From Gonocerus acuteangulatus (taxonomy: Eukaryota; Arthropoda; Insecta; Hemiptera; Coreidae), in NCBI GenBank assembly GCA_946811695.1, contig OX328126.1, forward strand, positions 89,767,577-89,831,576: a stretch of DNA of 64,000 bases, in the 5' to 3' direction. Position numbers and translations under genes: made by a program. A model generated the notes under the pieces. That model ran no database searches. It was not told where the DNA came from and saw only the letters and a program-made list of their open reading frames with translations. Below are positions 32,405 to 44,484 of this stretch, one piece after another; the first letter of the stretch is position 1, and each line of letters starts with the position of its first letter.

Positions 32405-32833
32405 CGGAAATGGCTACTTATGGTCAAAATGACCATTAACAAAGTAAACGTGGGCTATTCTAATTGACAAATGGTGGCAGATTTTGATAATTATTTCTTT
32501 TAAATGTTAAATGAGCTTCCCAGCGACATTTATTGGAGGATATTTTACATAACTCATATTTTACATTTGCATTTGAATGCCTTCATGAGGTTATTCTCGA
32601 TCTTATCAGGAGCTCTTTGCCATAAGCTCCATTGGGTATTTAACAAGTCGTTTATGATTTTCATGAACCAGCCATTTTTTCCAATTTTCACGATTTGATT
32701 TCAATATGAAGGAGGCTTCTCCTTTCGCAAATTATTATTTTTTAGTCAGGAGATATTAACAGCTAGTAGACCAGAAATAAAAATCAGCATGGTTGGAGTC
32801 CCCCTTTAACATAAAATTTATTTTATTTTACAG
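32405..32833. other. No recognised feature (possible intron)
   Basis: No repeat recognised. If the exon at 32834 is real this would be intron. Confidence 0.25.
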
Positions 32834-32872
32834 GCAAAAGGATTTGAGTTGGAAAGATTTCTAATGAGAAAG
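32834..32872 (+). other. Candidate 39 bp micro-exon
   Basis: Preceded by ttttattttacag (a pyrimidine-rich 3' splice site) and followed by gtgagtat after aaag (consensus 5' splice site). The 39 bases are open only in phase 0 and read AKGFELERFLMRK. A second, weaker candidate follows at 32962-32991. No partner exon is identified, so this is only suggestive of a host gene. Confidence 0.3.
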
Positions 32873-33070
32873 GTGAGTATCCTGCAGAAGTTGCCAAATC
32901 CCAGGGATCCCAGAATACTCCATGAATACCAATATAATGGGTGTCCTTTCTCCTGGGACAGGTCTGGGAAGAATCAGGGAGGCTCAACAAGGTATGGGAA
33001 GATCAACAAGGTGTATTCTCTCTAGTTGGAATAACAATGACAATTCTGGTAATTGTTAACTTTATTTTCT

Positions 33071-33850
33071 ACTACCTGTTACCCGGCGTGCCATGCTTCA
33101 CCTGCTGTCTGCATCTGGAAAAGCAAAAATATATTAGAAACCAAATAAGTAATATTAAAATCTAATAACGCAAATCTGTAACTGTTCGGGTTCATACATT
33201 CGAACCCGTGACCTCCAAACTGTGAGTCCTAGACGATTTTGGCTTAGCCTATGAATCTCCCCGAATCAAGACCTACATGTGTGCCAAGTTTGATCAAAAT
33301 CAGTCGAACTGTGTAGATTAGTATAGGGAACAAACTTACAAACAGACAGCTGGTAGATGTTTTTTGATCTAGCCTATGACACTCACAGTATCAAAATCTA
33401 CCTATGTGCCAAGTTTGGTCAAAATTGGACGAACAGTGTGGATTTGTATGAGGAACAAACATACAGACAGAAACAAGGTAGACATTTTTGACCTGGCCTA
33501 TGACACTCCAAGTATCAAGATCTACCTGTGCGCCAAGTTTGGTCAAAATTGGACGAACGGTGTGGATTTGTATAAGGAACAAACATACAGACAGACAGCT
33601 GGTTGACATTTTTGACCTAGCCTATGACACTCCCCGTATCAAAATCTACCTATGCGCCATGTTTGGTCAAAATTGGACGAACGTTGTGGATTTGTATAAG
33701 GAATAAACGTACAGACAGAAAGCTGGTGGATGTTTTTGTCCCAGCCTATGCCACTCCCCGTATCAAGACCGGTGGTCAAAATCGGTCAAGCGGTGTGGAT
33801 TTGTATAAGTAACAAACATACAGACAGACAGCTGGAACACTCCCCGGATC
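33071..33850 (+). mobile_element. GTTACCCGG-family element, 3' end replaced
   Basis: Starts cctgttacccggcgtgccat and carries about five units of about 124 bp (e.g. gtatcaaaatctacc at 33389, its variant at 33514, again at 33637). Short frames through the units are byproducts of the repeats. The usual cacgtgattttt end is absent; homology stops near 33850. Confidence 0.7.
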
Positions 33851-33912
33851 TGCCGGCCAATGATATTGGCATAACCTTTCTTGTAATTCGGACATCATTT
33901 TATTATTGGAAA

Positions 33913-33913
<1 letters not shown>

Positions 33914-33968
<55 letters not shown>
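33914..33968. repeat. (TA)n microsatellite
   Basis: About 27 TA units. Confidence 0.97.
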
Positions 33969-33971
<3 letters not shown>

Positions 33972-34240
33972 CCAGTGTTGGATATAATCATAATCACGTC
34001 TGTAATCACTGCTATTTCTGTGATTATGACTGTAATTACAATTTATTTGTCTGTAATCAAATTTTTTTTCTGTCATTACAACTGTTATCACAAATTTATT
34101 CAGTGGTTACAACGGTAATCCTATCTTTTCTGTGACAAACGAAAGTAATCATAACTTTTTGTGCAAATTATCACTCTGATCCAAACGAAATATTTAAGAT
34201 TTGACCAGCCATGTAAAACATTTCGGATATTTCAATCAAC
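33972..34240. mobile_element. Possible hAT-type MITE end with TAATCA words
   Basis: cagtgttggatataatcata starts like a hAT terminus (CAGTGTTGG) and is followed by many taatca/tgatta/gtaatca words over about 200 bp. No matching right end was found. Compare 20607-21170. Confidence 0.25.
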
Positions 34241-34247
34241 AATTAGG

Positions 34248-34920
34248 CCTCTCGTCCACTGGAACCGAAAAGCTGCGAAATGAATTCGTTTGAATTCGGA
34301 CGAAAACGCACGAACAATCCAAACACGAGGCTCCATCATGGACCGCATCTACTGGGTCCGTATGGTTCGTCCGTTTTCGTCCGAACTTGTGCGAAGTGCG
34401 AACCGATCCCATTCTGCTGGGATTTAGTTGCGAACGAGTGCGAAAAGTCACGGTAAAAAATGAACTGTGAGAATGGCCGATTGTTAATCGTCTCTCGGAA
34501 ATTACTGAATTTTTTGATTTTTGAAAAAATGTTTTCAAGATTTTATCGAAATGTATCCTTTCTCATTCGAAAATAGGAAAAGTGGTGGTCATCATCGATT
34601 TGGAGTTCGTTCCACAAATGAGAAAATTCACCGAAGTCGTTTCTTTTTTAATGTGATTTACCCACATTTCCCGTCTTTGTCGATATCGTCTGAGCCGTCG
34701 ATGAATCAAAGGTAATAATTCAAAAGAACAAAATTCTTCATCAGAATAACGAAAAATACCGAATACGAAAAACCGTTCCGAAGACCCATCTGTTCTTCTG
34801 TGAATCCGGACGAATAATGAAGCAATGGACGAGTGGCATTCGCACGATTTCGGACGATTGGCGTTCGCCCGAATTCTTTGCTTCGCAGTTCGCAGCTTTT
34901 CGGTTCCAGTGGACGAGAGG
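34248..34920. mobile_element. MITE with 32 bp inverted repeats
   Basis: cctctcgtccactggaaccg, then aaaagctgcgaa, at 34248-34279 is the exact inverse of 34889-34920. The interior is rich in ggacgaa/ttcgtcc words and shows no coding. Flanks share ttag. Confidence 0.88.
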
Positions 34921-35269
34921 ACTTAGTGATGAGTTTACGAATGTAGATTATGGCATGGGTCCATAGATAAGATTAATGTAATTATCAGCTGATAGCTGTA
35001 GTTGTCATTGCTAGATAAAGCATCAATGGAAGAGGATGTTAAGTTTAACAGAGCGGAGGCTGACTGTAATCTGCATTTAATAACAGGTTGTTGTTCCCAA
35101 TTACACTCATTTACTCCGAGAATAATGAATAAACATGGAGGAACACAAACCTAGCCGAAATCTGCATTTCTCAAGATAGCACTTCATCTGATGACACTGA
35201 TTCTAAGGTAGGCACTTTCCAAATTCTCAATGGGGCTCATTAAAATAGTTCTAAAAACCCTTTCTTTCT
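34921..35269. other. No recognised feature
   Basis: Nothing recognised. Confidence 0.4.
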
Positions 35270-36110
35270 TAGCGTGATTCCTCCCTCCATACATAGGGAG
35301 GAAATCCGCTTATAAGGTTGACCTCATGAAACTATCCAGGAAGGCCGACTAGAAAATGTTTCGATTCAGAACCCATAGATTTAAGATATAACTGTGGTTC
35401 AATATTGCATGTAACTCTGTAATTGGGCGATAGTCTGCAGGCGGCAATTTTTAATCTAGAACAAAAAGCTTAAATTATTTTGAAGGAAGAAGATAAAATT
35501 TAGTAAAAAAAACCTAGGACGTAAAGAATTTTTAAGAAAAAGGATTTTTAAGAAATATTATATTAATAGTTTTCTCGAAAATTGTAAACAATATGTATTT
35601 TCTATTAAAAAATAGTAATAATTTAATGAATCGAAAAAAAAACCTACGTACTTAACTAGCCAATATCATTAGGAGTTGGGGTCTCCCGTGGTCTAGTGGC
35701 TAGCGCCTTAGATTCATAAGCGGGTGATGGTGGGTTCCATCCCCACCGGCGGCAGGAATTTTCTCATCCCACGGCTCGTTGGGAAAACTCCTCGCTGTAC
35801 CCTGGATGTCGGCGCTAATGGCCCAGAATTGTCGAAGCGCCGTAAAAAAAAAATCGTAAGGAGTTAAAATCTGAAGTTGATCGGGAAAAAGTTTGAAGTT
35901 TTGAGAAAATCGACTTTAAAGTCTCATCTACTAAAATGTTAAGTTTTTTTTTTCTTTTTCAATTTTTTTTTCTCAACTTATTTTAATAAAGATAAGAAGA
36001 ATTTTAAAATGTATCGGGACTTCAGTTGAAAAATCGAATTTGTGGCATATTTAAAATTTTTTCCACCATACAAACACTCTTGGATATAAATTTTTATTTG
36101 TTAAGGATGC
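35270..36110 (-). mobile_element. Helitron-like subfamily 3, interrupted by a SINE
   Basis: Left end cttagcgtgattcctccctc...agggaggaaatccgc is the reversed CTAA-plus-hairpin terminus. The interior (tcgggcgatagtctgcaggc-type block) matches 24258-23820 and 60763-61070. A family 1 SINE splits it at 35678-35856. Confidence 0.6.
35678..35856 (+). mobile_element. SINE family 1, nested copy
   Basis: ggggtctcccgtggtctagt with B box ggttccatccc; ends gaagcgccgt plus A run. Target duplication t(t/a)aggagtt at 35669-35677 and 35857-35865. The empty site survives in the related copy near 23905. Confidence 0.92.
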
Positions 36111-36169
36111 GTTTGAGCCCATAAAATAGAAAATGGTAAAACAAAATTTACAAAGTAGTATTAACCGTT

Positions 36170-36223
<54 letters not shown>

Positions 36224-36740
36224 TCTTTCCCCCAGGTTCAAAAATGATCCGCTTTGGATAAAATTTAGTATAAAAAATTACTTTGTCTAATTTTAAATTC
36301 TAAATTAGTGATAAACTAACAGAATCCTTCTGAACATAGTTTTATAGTTGAAATTCGCGCGAATTCCATATGATCGTTTATAGGTTTACTAACGTAGGGA
36401 AACGAATAATACCATTTTTATGACGAGATCTGCAACTAATATTTTCAAGATGTTTTCATACTCATCCATAAGAAGATTTTTAAATTATTATTGCATTTCG
36501 AGGTAAGGAAGAATTCGAAAACTTAAATAATCATGAACATAGTCATTAAAACTAAAATTCGTTTCAATAATTATACATATATATTGCAATCAGCGAAAAG
36601 AATTACTATTTTCCAAATTGTTGGAAAATCCAAACGAAATTCTTTACAGATTTGAAATATTTATTTAAAAAAAGTTAATTGCGTCAAGCTTTCAAAGACA
36701 TTTTACAAATTGTAAATCACTGAATTAGGACGGCTTCATG
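36111..36740 (-). mobile_element. Helitron-like element, diverged fragment with (TA)n
   Basis: (TA)n at 36173-36220, then caggttcaaaaatgatccgc ... tttataggtttactaacgta, matching 38705-38940 loosely. No ends. Confidence 0.4.
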
Positions 36741-37336
36741 ATTTTTTTAAAAATTAATTTACAAATTTGATAAATCAAATTTTGAATTTGAAATTCAATA
36801 CAAATCAGAATTAGTTGGAAAGTTTATTTTTTTAATACTTTTACTTATGTTAAGGTTATATATATATATATATTTTTTTTTGTATTTATATGAAGACATG
36901 ATAATTTTTTGTATATTTTTGTATTAAGAGATGATAACCTCCACTATGTAATGTGAAACATTCACAAATACAATTTTTTTCTTCTTCTAATTGGAAAGAG
37001 CTTAAAACGTTGCTCATTTTGACGGTCTATTTATTTAATTCCGTTCACTAGATCCTAAGATACGCAACGCTAAGGTCAAATTAAGCGTAATTTTGAGCAT
37101 ATTCCAACGCTGTTTAGTGATTCCAATTTGATAAATTTGCTTGGAAGTCCAACGACCTGACTTTCTTTAGCTTAGAGGGACTGAAACTCGCGACCGCTAT
37201 CTCATAATATATCAGGAAGGGTTTATTACAACTTTACTAATGTTCATTATCTTGTAACTATTGCTAACTGCTCCAGAGAGAAATGCTAGTGAATTACCTG
37301 TAGTGTTAACATATTGTTACAATATACTAACTCGTT
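36741..37336. other. No recognised gene
   Basis: AT-rich with a short (TA)n at 36857-36872. Nothing else recognised. Confidence 0.35.
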
Positions 37337-37343
37337 CCTCCAG

Positions 37344-37452
37344 GAGTTTCTTCTGCAAGATATGACACCCCATGTGGGTAGAAGAAAGGCATCCATGAAG
37401 GAGAAAGAAATATACGGTCGTGTATATGCTTTCTTCGCCAATATATCACCAG
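37344..37452 (+). other. Candidate exon-like open segment
   Basis: tactaac followed by tcgttcctccag forms a textbook branch point and 3' splice site. The open frame EFLLQDMTPHVGRRKASMKE then KEIYGRVYAFFANISPG follows. A T run follows with no clear 5' splice site, so this is weak. Confidence 0.2.
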
Positions 37453-37504
37453 GATTTTTTTTTTTTTTTTTTTTTAATTTTTATATCAATACCTAATTTT
37501 TTTG

Positions 37505-37507
<3 letters not shown>

Positions 37508-37541
<34 letters not shown>
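37508..37541. repeat. (TA)n microsatellite
   Basis: TA run following a T run at 37457-37475. Confidence 0.95.
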
Positions 37542-37543
<2 letters not shown>

Positions 37544-37552
37544 CTTATTATA

Positions 37553-37648
37553 TTAGCGCGGTTCATCCCATGCATAGGGAGGAAACCCCGCTTACGTTTC
37601 AGAGCCCAGAAATCTCGAAAATAACGGTGGTTCAAATTTGTAAATATG

Positions 37649-37704
<56 letters not shown>
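37553..37704 (-). mobile_element. Helitron-like 3' end with (TA)n
   Basis: ttagcgcggttcatcccatg, agggaggaaaccccgc (reversed hairpin plus CTAA), then aaataacggtggttcaaatt and (TA)n at 37656-37702. The rest of the element is missing. Confidence 0.6.
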
Positions 37705-37707
<3 letters not shown>

Positions 37708-37752
37708 CCTCCGTGATCTTTCCTGTCTTCACACTACTTTTTTATTTAATAG

Positions 37753-37794
37753 GCCCGACATGTTTCGCACATATTTTCGCACCTCTTCAGGGGC
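37753..37794 (-). ncRNA. Hammerhead-ribozyme-like motif 2
   Basis: Minus strand: helix I GCCC/GGGC, core CUGAAGA, extra G, helix II GUGC/GUGC (two G-U pairs) with a GAAAAUAU loop, core GAAA, helix III AC-AU-GU, cleavage position C. All core bases are present. Confidence 0.55.
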
Positions 37795-37952
37795 ATTTCT
37801 ACAACAAACATCATTTTTGTACATCCAAACGAAACAATTTTTACAAAAGCTAAATACAAAAGCTTTGGAATGCTCCACTAAATACATTAAAATGGTACTA
37901 ACCTAAATTAAATGTAAGACCTACCATAAATGTTATGTTTTGTTGTAGAAGT

Positions 37953-37994
37953 GTCCCTGAAGAGGTGCTAAAATATGCACGAAACATGTCGGGC
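37953..37994 (+). ncRNA. Hammerhead-ribozyme-like motif 3
   Basis: Plus strand: helix I GUCC/GGGC (one G-U pair), core CUGAAGA, extra G, helix II GUGC-UAAAAUAU-GCAC (all Watson-Crick), core GAAA, helix III AC-AU-GU, cleavage after GUC. An AATAAA-like ggtaaataaag follows, as in motif 1. Confidence 0.6.
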
Positions 37995-38030
37995 CTGGTA
38001 AATAAAGTAGTGTGAAGACAGGATTGCTGC

Positions 38031-38644
38031 TTTAACGACCCCATGCCTCCTAAGATCATAGAGCATTTAGATATGCTATATTTGGGTCGTTTACAAGAGT
38101 AAATAATATATGTATATAGGTATATGCATATATATATATGTTGTGAATAAATGTGTGAGCTTGAACTTGTGAATGTATTTTTACTTGTAATTATAATGAC
38201 GTTTATTTGATATCTGAAAACTGTAATTTTGATTCTATTAATCTGTATTTCCCAATTCAAACTATATCTTTGTAAATTTTTTAAGTATTTTTTAAGTAAG
38301 TAAGTCACATGAACATAAGCGAAATGAATCCATTGTTAAATTTGTAATAATTTAATTTTACCACTATATATAATAACATCAATGTAATGAGCTATCTTAA
38401 TGTAAGAAAAAAAAAAGGGAGGAAGGAGAAAGGGGGAAAAATAAATAAATATATATTAAAAAAAAAATCAATAAGTACAAAATAAATAAAAGAAGAAAAT
38501 GTGAAAAAAAGGTAGCTCTCTGGTTTTTAATCTGTATAAAATAATACCACCTAAGAGAATGGATATGCTAATTATATAAAACAATGTAGGTGCTGGCGTA
38601 AAAAAATGATAAAATGTTAATCGACACTAAATCCTGATCCTAAT

Positions 38645-38645
<1 letters not shown>
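38031..38645. other. No recognised gene; purine-rich tract 38405-38515
   Basis: Nothing recognised except an A/G-rich, T-poor stretch. Confidence 0.35.
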
Positions 38646-38647
<2 letters not shown>

Positions 38648-38707
<60 letters not shown>

Positions 38708-39262
38708 CTGTTCGCTCTCTCAAAGGCTCAAAAATGGTCAGATTTCGATGAAGTGGCCGATGGTGCAAATATCTTTCGTCTAATTTGAAAAGTTTGAGTT
38801 CGTTAAGCAGCAGGATCCGTCCACCGGAATAATGTTCTTGGAACGAAATTCGCGCCAAAAAAATGGTAAGTTTCCGAGTTCTTATGCTTCCATGAACTCG
38901 TTTTATAGTTTCCTCAACGTAGGAAAACTGTATCTGTAGCCGCTTACGAAAAAATAAAACTAATTTTCAGTTTGGGTATTGAGAAAGGATTGATTCATTT
39001 GAAAATGTTTTCAGATGTTTGGTATTCATCTAATCTAAGATATTTGAATTTTGGTTGCGTTTGTAGTTAAGGGAGTATTAGAAAAAAACATTATTGATAG
39101 ACATGAAACATTTTCAGATTTGGGTATATTTTCTAAAATATTTCGAAAAGGACTAGGAAATCGTGGCAAGGGGCTGGTGGCCATTTGAAACCTTACAAAA
39201 TTCTCTACAAAAAGGCTTTGAAGTAATTTTCGATGGGGCGATCTTATTGGAAATTGTTAGTT
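38648..39262 (-). mobile_element. Helitron-like element, fragment
   Basis: (TA)n at 38648-38702, then tttgtctgttcgctctctca, aatggtcagatttcgatgaa, ggatccgtccaccgg, matching the body of the 39263-41049 copy. It abuts that copy's 3' end, so one inserted in or beside the other. Confidence 0.55.
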
Positions 39263-41049
<1,787 letters not shown>

Positions 41050-41299
41050 CTTTTTTATCTTTTCGACGGTTTTTTGCCTCAGTTTACCTAATTGTTTGTT
41101 GTTCTTTTAATTGCATTTAATAGTAAAATTAGTATTTTAATAAAATATGGTCATTTTCATGAGAAACCCTGCCATAGTTTTTTAGAAGGAACGGTGAGAA
41201 AGAGGCTGGAGTAATTTCTGTTTAGGATACAATCAGTTTTCTTTTGTGGCGCTTAAAATCTTATAATAATTCTTTAGAGATTTCGTTGTACGATTTTCC
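41050..41299. repeat. Flank related to the 1260-1420 and 29200-29480 segments
   Basis: gtttacctaattgtttgttg and tttcttttgtggcgc match those regions, so the true 5' boundary of some copies may lie further out. Confidence 0.35.
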
Positions 41300-41740
41300 T
41301 TGATAACCCTTCACAATGACCTCAACATCCCATTTCCTTGATAACCCTTCACAATGATCTTAACATCCCATTTGTCCTCGACCTCGCTAAAACCCGTTTC
41401 CAAGTGTTCCATTCCAAATTGTCTCACCATCCTAATCCTGAAGGTCTATCCTTATCTTCCCAATCCCACCGGGACAATCCTCCCAGGCGGCTTAAGAGAC
41501 AGTGGCCCCGAGATGATTTAATTTTCTCATCTTATAGGGATCATTAAAATATTTGTTTAAACAGCTCTGAAAGTGTCAACAATGGTTGGCTTCTTTCACA
41601 TTTTGTATTGTTTTGATTTTATTTTTCTAATTTTTGTCATTTGTACATAGATATCTGTATCAACATATTTGATAATTGTACTTTTATAATTGTACAGATT
41701 TCAAATAAATAAATATATAAAAAAAATAAAAATATATTTT
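41300..41740 (+). pseudogene. Jockey-type LINE 3' end, second copy
   Basis: Reads LHNDLNIPFVLDLAKTRFQ then PRRLKRQWPRDDLIFSSYRD, the C-terminus seen also at 6040-6218. A 41 bp local duplication (cccttcacaatgacctcaac) lies at 41308-41385. The 3' UTR and the aaataaataaatat tail end near 41740. Confidence 0.8.
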
Positions 41741-41956
41741 CCTTGATAGATCAAAACGTATCATTTATTTATTGAGAGTGCAAAACAAAGGCTATTTACC
41801 CTTAAAGTCTATGTGCGAACAAAGCTAAATGTTTCTTATACTATTGAAGCTAGGAGGAAATCAAATATGAAACAAAAAATACAAAAAGATACTGTAGTAA
41901 CAAAAAAATCATTTATCATTGAAAACAAAATAAATAAATAGATATGTTGCCTTGAA
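41741..41956. other. No recognised feature
   Basis: AT-rich, nothing recognised. Confidence 0.4.
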
Positions 41957-42719
41957 GGGTCTTTTTGCGAAGACCACATCCAGTTACTTTTGAAGTAGCA
42001 GTAGTGATTGTATCAGTGATTTAGCGCATGCGCATAACTCCTTTGCCTTCCTATTGGAGGATTCCGATGTCCAAATTGCATTCGTTCTTGCTGGGAGTAA
42101 AGTAACCTTCAACAGTGAATTAGCTTTTGTTTATGAAAAAGCTCTGCTTATGTTAGTGAGAAAAATGAGTCTTTTACAATGAAAGTAAAAGGGATTAGTT
42201 TCTTACTGGGAAAAATTAATGGAATCCTATTAATTTTAGCGAGTTGGATAGACTAGAGTCCCTACAATTAATATAATTCTACTAATTGCGAGTTGGCTTG
42301 ACTAGGGTTTTGATATCTTCTTGAGCGAGCGGAGCGTAGCGTAGCGAGCGGAAACGCATAGCATGTAATGCCTAGTAAATGTAAAATAACCAAAAAAGAG
42401 AGAGAGAAAAGGAATAAAATATGTTTGTTTACAAATATCGTTGTTTGTTATCCTTCATAACCTGCAAAACAGTCAACTTTAATGCTTAATAACTTATTTC
42501 ATAGTTGAGAGTATTGATTTTCATCATATTAACCTTTTTATTAATAAATATTGCTTGCCATTATCTAATATGAATTATAACCGTAGATTCAAGAAGTAGT
42601 AGATAACCAGCAAAGAACCTATAAGCTAATCAGTAAGCTTATCAGCGAGTACCAGTAACTGTTATAAATCACTACTGCTACTTCAAAAGTAACTGGATGT
42701 GGTCTTCGCAAAAAGACCC
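41957..42719. mobile_element. MITE with perfect 53 bp terminal inverted repeats
   Basis: 41957-42009 (gggtctttttgcgaagacca...) is the exact inverse of 42667-42719. The interior contains a relative of the foldback at 9885-10505 (gcgagttgg, gactaggg, gatatcttcttgagcgagcg) and a gcgcatgcgc word. No target duplication is obvious. Non-coding. Confidence 0.9.
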
Positions 42720-42774
42720 AATAAATAAAATAATAATAGAAAATAAATAATAAAAAAGAAATAATTTATAGGGA

Positions 42775-43200
42775 GAATTTCTAAAAACGTTGGAACTTAT
42801 TTTTATTTTTTAAATATTTTAGAATATTATCAATGTGTGTACTGTCCTGTTTAAACAATTCGTGTAAGTCTGTAGGTAAGTCAATGTCTTCTCTTTCCCT
42901 GCAGTCTGTAAGTATGTGTTTGATTGTTAAAGGAACGTTGCAAAGTGCAAAAATCGGTTTGTCCTGTCTTGTCATCAAATATGAATGTGTCAAGTTTGAA
43001 TGTCCAATTCGTAGTCTAGTAAGCACGACTTGTCCTCGCCTAGAGTTCCGAATACTGCAACTCCAGGCTCCTATCGTCGGCTTAATGCCCCTAGCTTGTT
43101 GTCTTGTGTGTATGTACTGTCAGTTGGCCACTTGTTCATTATGTGTATTTTTACAAAACGTATCAATAAATGATTTTATTGCTAATTGCTCTAAGGATAT
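42775..43200 (-). pseudogene. LINE C-terminal fragment (zinc motif)
   Basis: Minus strand: SLEQLAIKSFIDTFCKN, YIHTQDNKLG (frame change), TRLRIGHSNLTHSYLM, FALCNVPLTIKHILTDC and a tail ending KNKNKFQRF at 42781. The first Cys of the zinc motif is replaced by Phe-Ala before LC. Same LINE group as 27886-28350. Confidence 0.75.
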
Positions 43201-44064
43201 AAAAGTTCGCTCTAAGATGATGCAGTTCTTGGGAGTCGGACTATGTTTCTACTATGTCTTCATTATACTCATTCTGACCTACGATTTCCACGTTCCAAAT
43301 CTTGATCTCTCATGTTCATGCTCCGGATAGCTTTGCTGTCTGTAGTGTATATTGCAAAGACAATTTTTGGCAATTTATCGCAAACATCGGCCAATAGATT
43401 CACACCTGTGCAGAACGACCCAGATCGTCTGGTGAACAGCACAACAACTTTCTCGCCGCTGGTTCTAGGCATAGCATTACTGAACTACAAACAGGAAATT
43501 AGAGTTATAATGTGCTTTTAGTGTTGGTAGGTGATGGGCCTTTTAGCACCTCGGAGAAAAACTAGATATCCCAAACCGCTAAGTATGGCTTCTCGGTTTT
43601 GCGGTGTTAGATTCCAGACCGGCTTCTAGAGATGCAGTTTATCATGTACGGATTGCTGATGGCAGACTTTCTTCCTGACCCAGATCTCAAGCAGGGGATG
43701 TGCTTCGGAAGGTCGCTTTAAGCTCTTCGTCCGGTAGTTCAGGAACGAAGAAGGCGTAGAAGGACAACAATAGATTGAAAGTTCTAGACAAATTTCAGGA
43801 TTAATGACCTCAGAAATGAAGCTCGGGAGGTAAAGCCAAGATGAAGCACTCCTTATAAGAATTCGAACTGGACATACACAATTGGGCCAACCGGGGGGGG
43901 GGGGTATATAGGAAATAATCTCTGGAGGGGGTTTGGGGGTATGGATCCCCCCCCCCCTTTGATAGTGAAATCGGGCGTTCGGCAATACGGTGTGCCGTAA
44001 GCCGAAAGGTCACAACCGAAAATAAAATATGATTTTTTAGACCCATAAGCTGGCCTAAGATCCT
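43201..44064. other. Mostly unassigned; Helitron-like 5' scrap and G/C runs
   Basis: 43205-43243 (ctctaagatgatgcagttct, gggagtcgga) is a short Helitron-like 5' end in reverse. 43892-43904 is a G run and 43947-43960 a C run, giving spurious Pro/Gly-rich frames. The rest is not recognised. Confidence 0.4.
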
Positions 44065-44255
44065 TTAGGCTGCACCTACATTGGTCCCGATCCGGTAGCC
44101 ATCGACTGTCGGGAGGAAAAAGCAACGGAGGTGCCTACACTGGTCCGGACCCGATCCTGGGTTGGTCACTGATTCTCCGCCGTTGACACTCGTTTGTTTC
44201 TAGACCGATTTCGGACGACATACGTAAAATGGCGCAAAACGACATAGCGTCGATA

Positions 44256-44484
44256 CAAATGGAAAGTATCGAATGTGAAAAAACTCATTCTTCATTTTCA
44301 ATCTTTACTGATTCCTTTCGGACTGATGTACGGCAAACTATCGAATCTAAGTTCACTCACTGAAAGGGAATGTGACCACTATCAAAAGGGCGAATCTGCT
44401 GACTATTTGACTGTCCAAAAGCAAAGTAATGAATAAAAAATGTTTCAATCAGTAGTAATTTTCACATTCGATACTTTGCATTTG
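44256..44484. repeat. Nested inverted-repeat insert
   Basis: caaatggaaagtatcgaatg (44256) and the inverse at 44459-44484 match at 25 of 26 bases. Absent from the sister copies. Confidence 0.8.

Larger units (their letters stand above)
37722..38030. repeat. Inverted repeat pair carrying two opposed hammerhead-like motifs
   Basis: 37722-37830 and 37925-38030 are inverted copies (outer cctgtcttcacactact, inner gttgtagaa). Each contains one hammerhead-like sequence. The layout recalls terminal regions of Penelope-like retroelements; no RT is attached. Confidence 0.7.

Noticed and set aside
33376..33812. Overlapping 62-76 codon frames on both strands in the GTTACCCGG family (also 52362-53395)
   Set aside because: They follow the 124 bp repeat period and show no protein motif; similar frames in other copies are broken.
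43892..43960. G-quadruplex regulatory element
   Set aside because: The G runs are homopolymer expansions next to C runs of similar length; no promoter or gene nearby gives it a role.
43626..44125. Pro/Gly-rich frames on the minus strand
   Set aside because: Caused by G and C homopolymer runs at 43892 and 43947.
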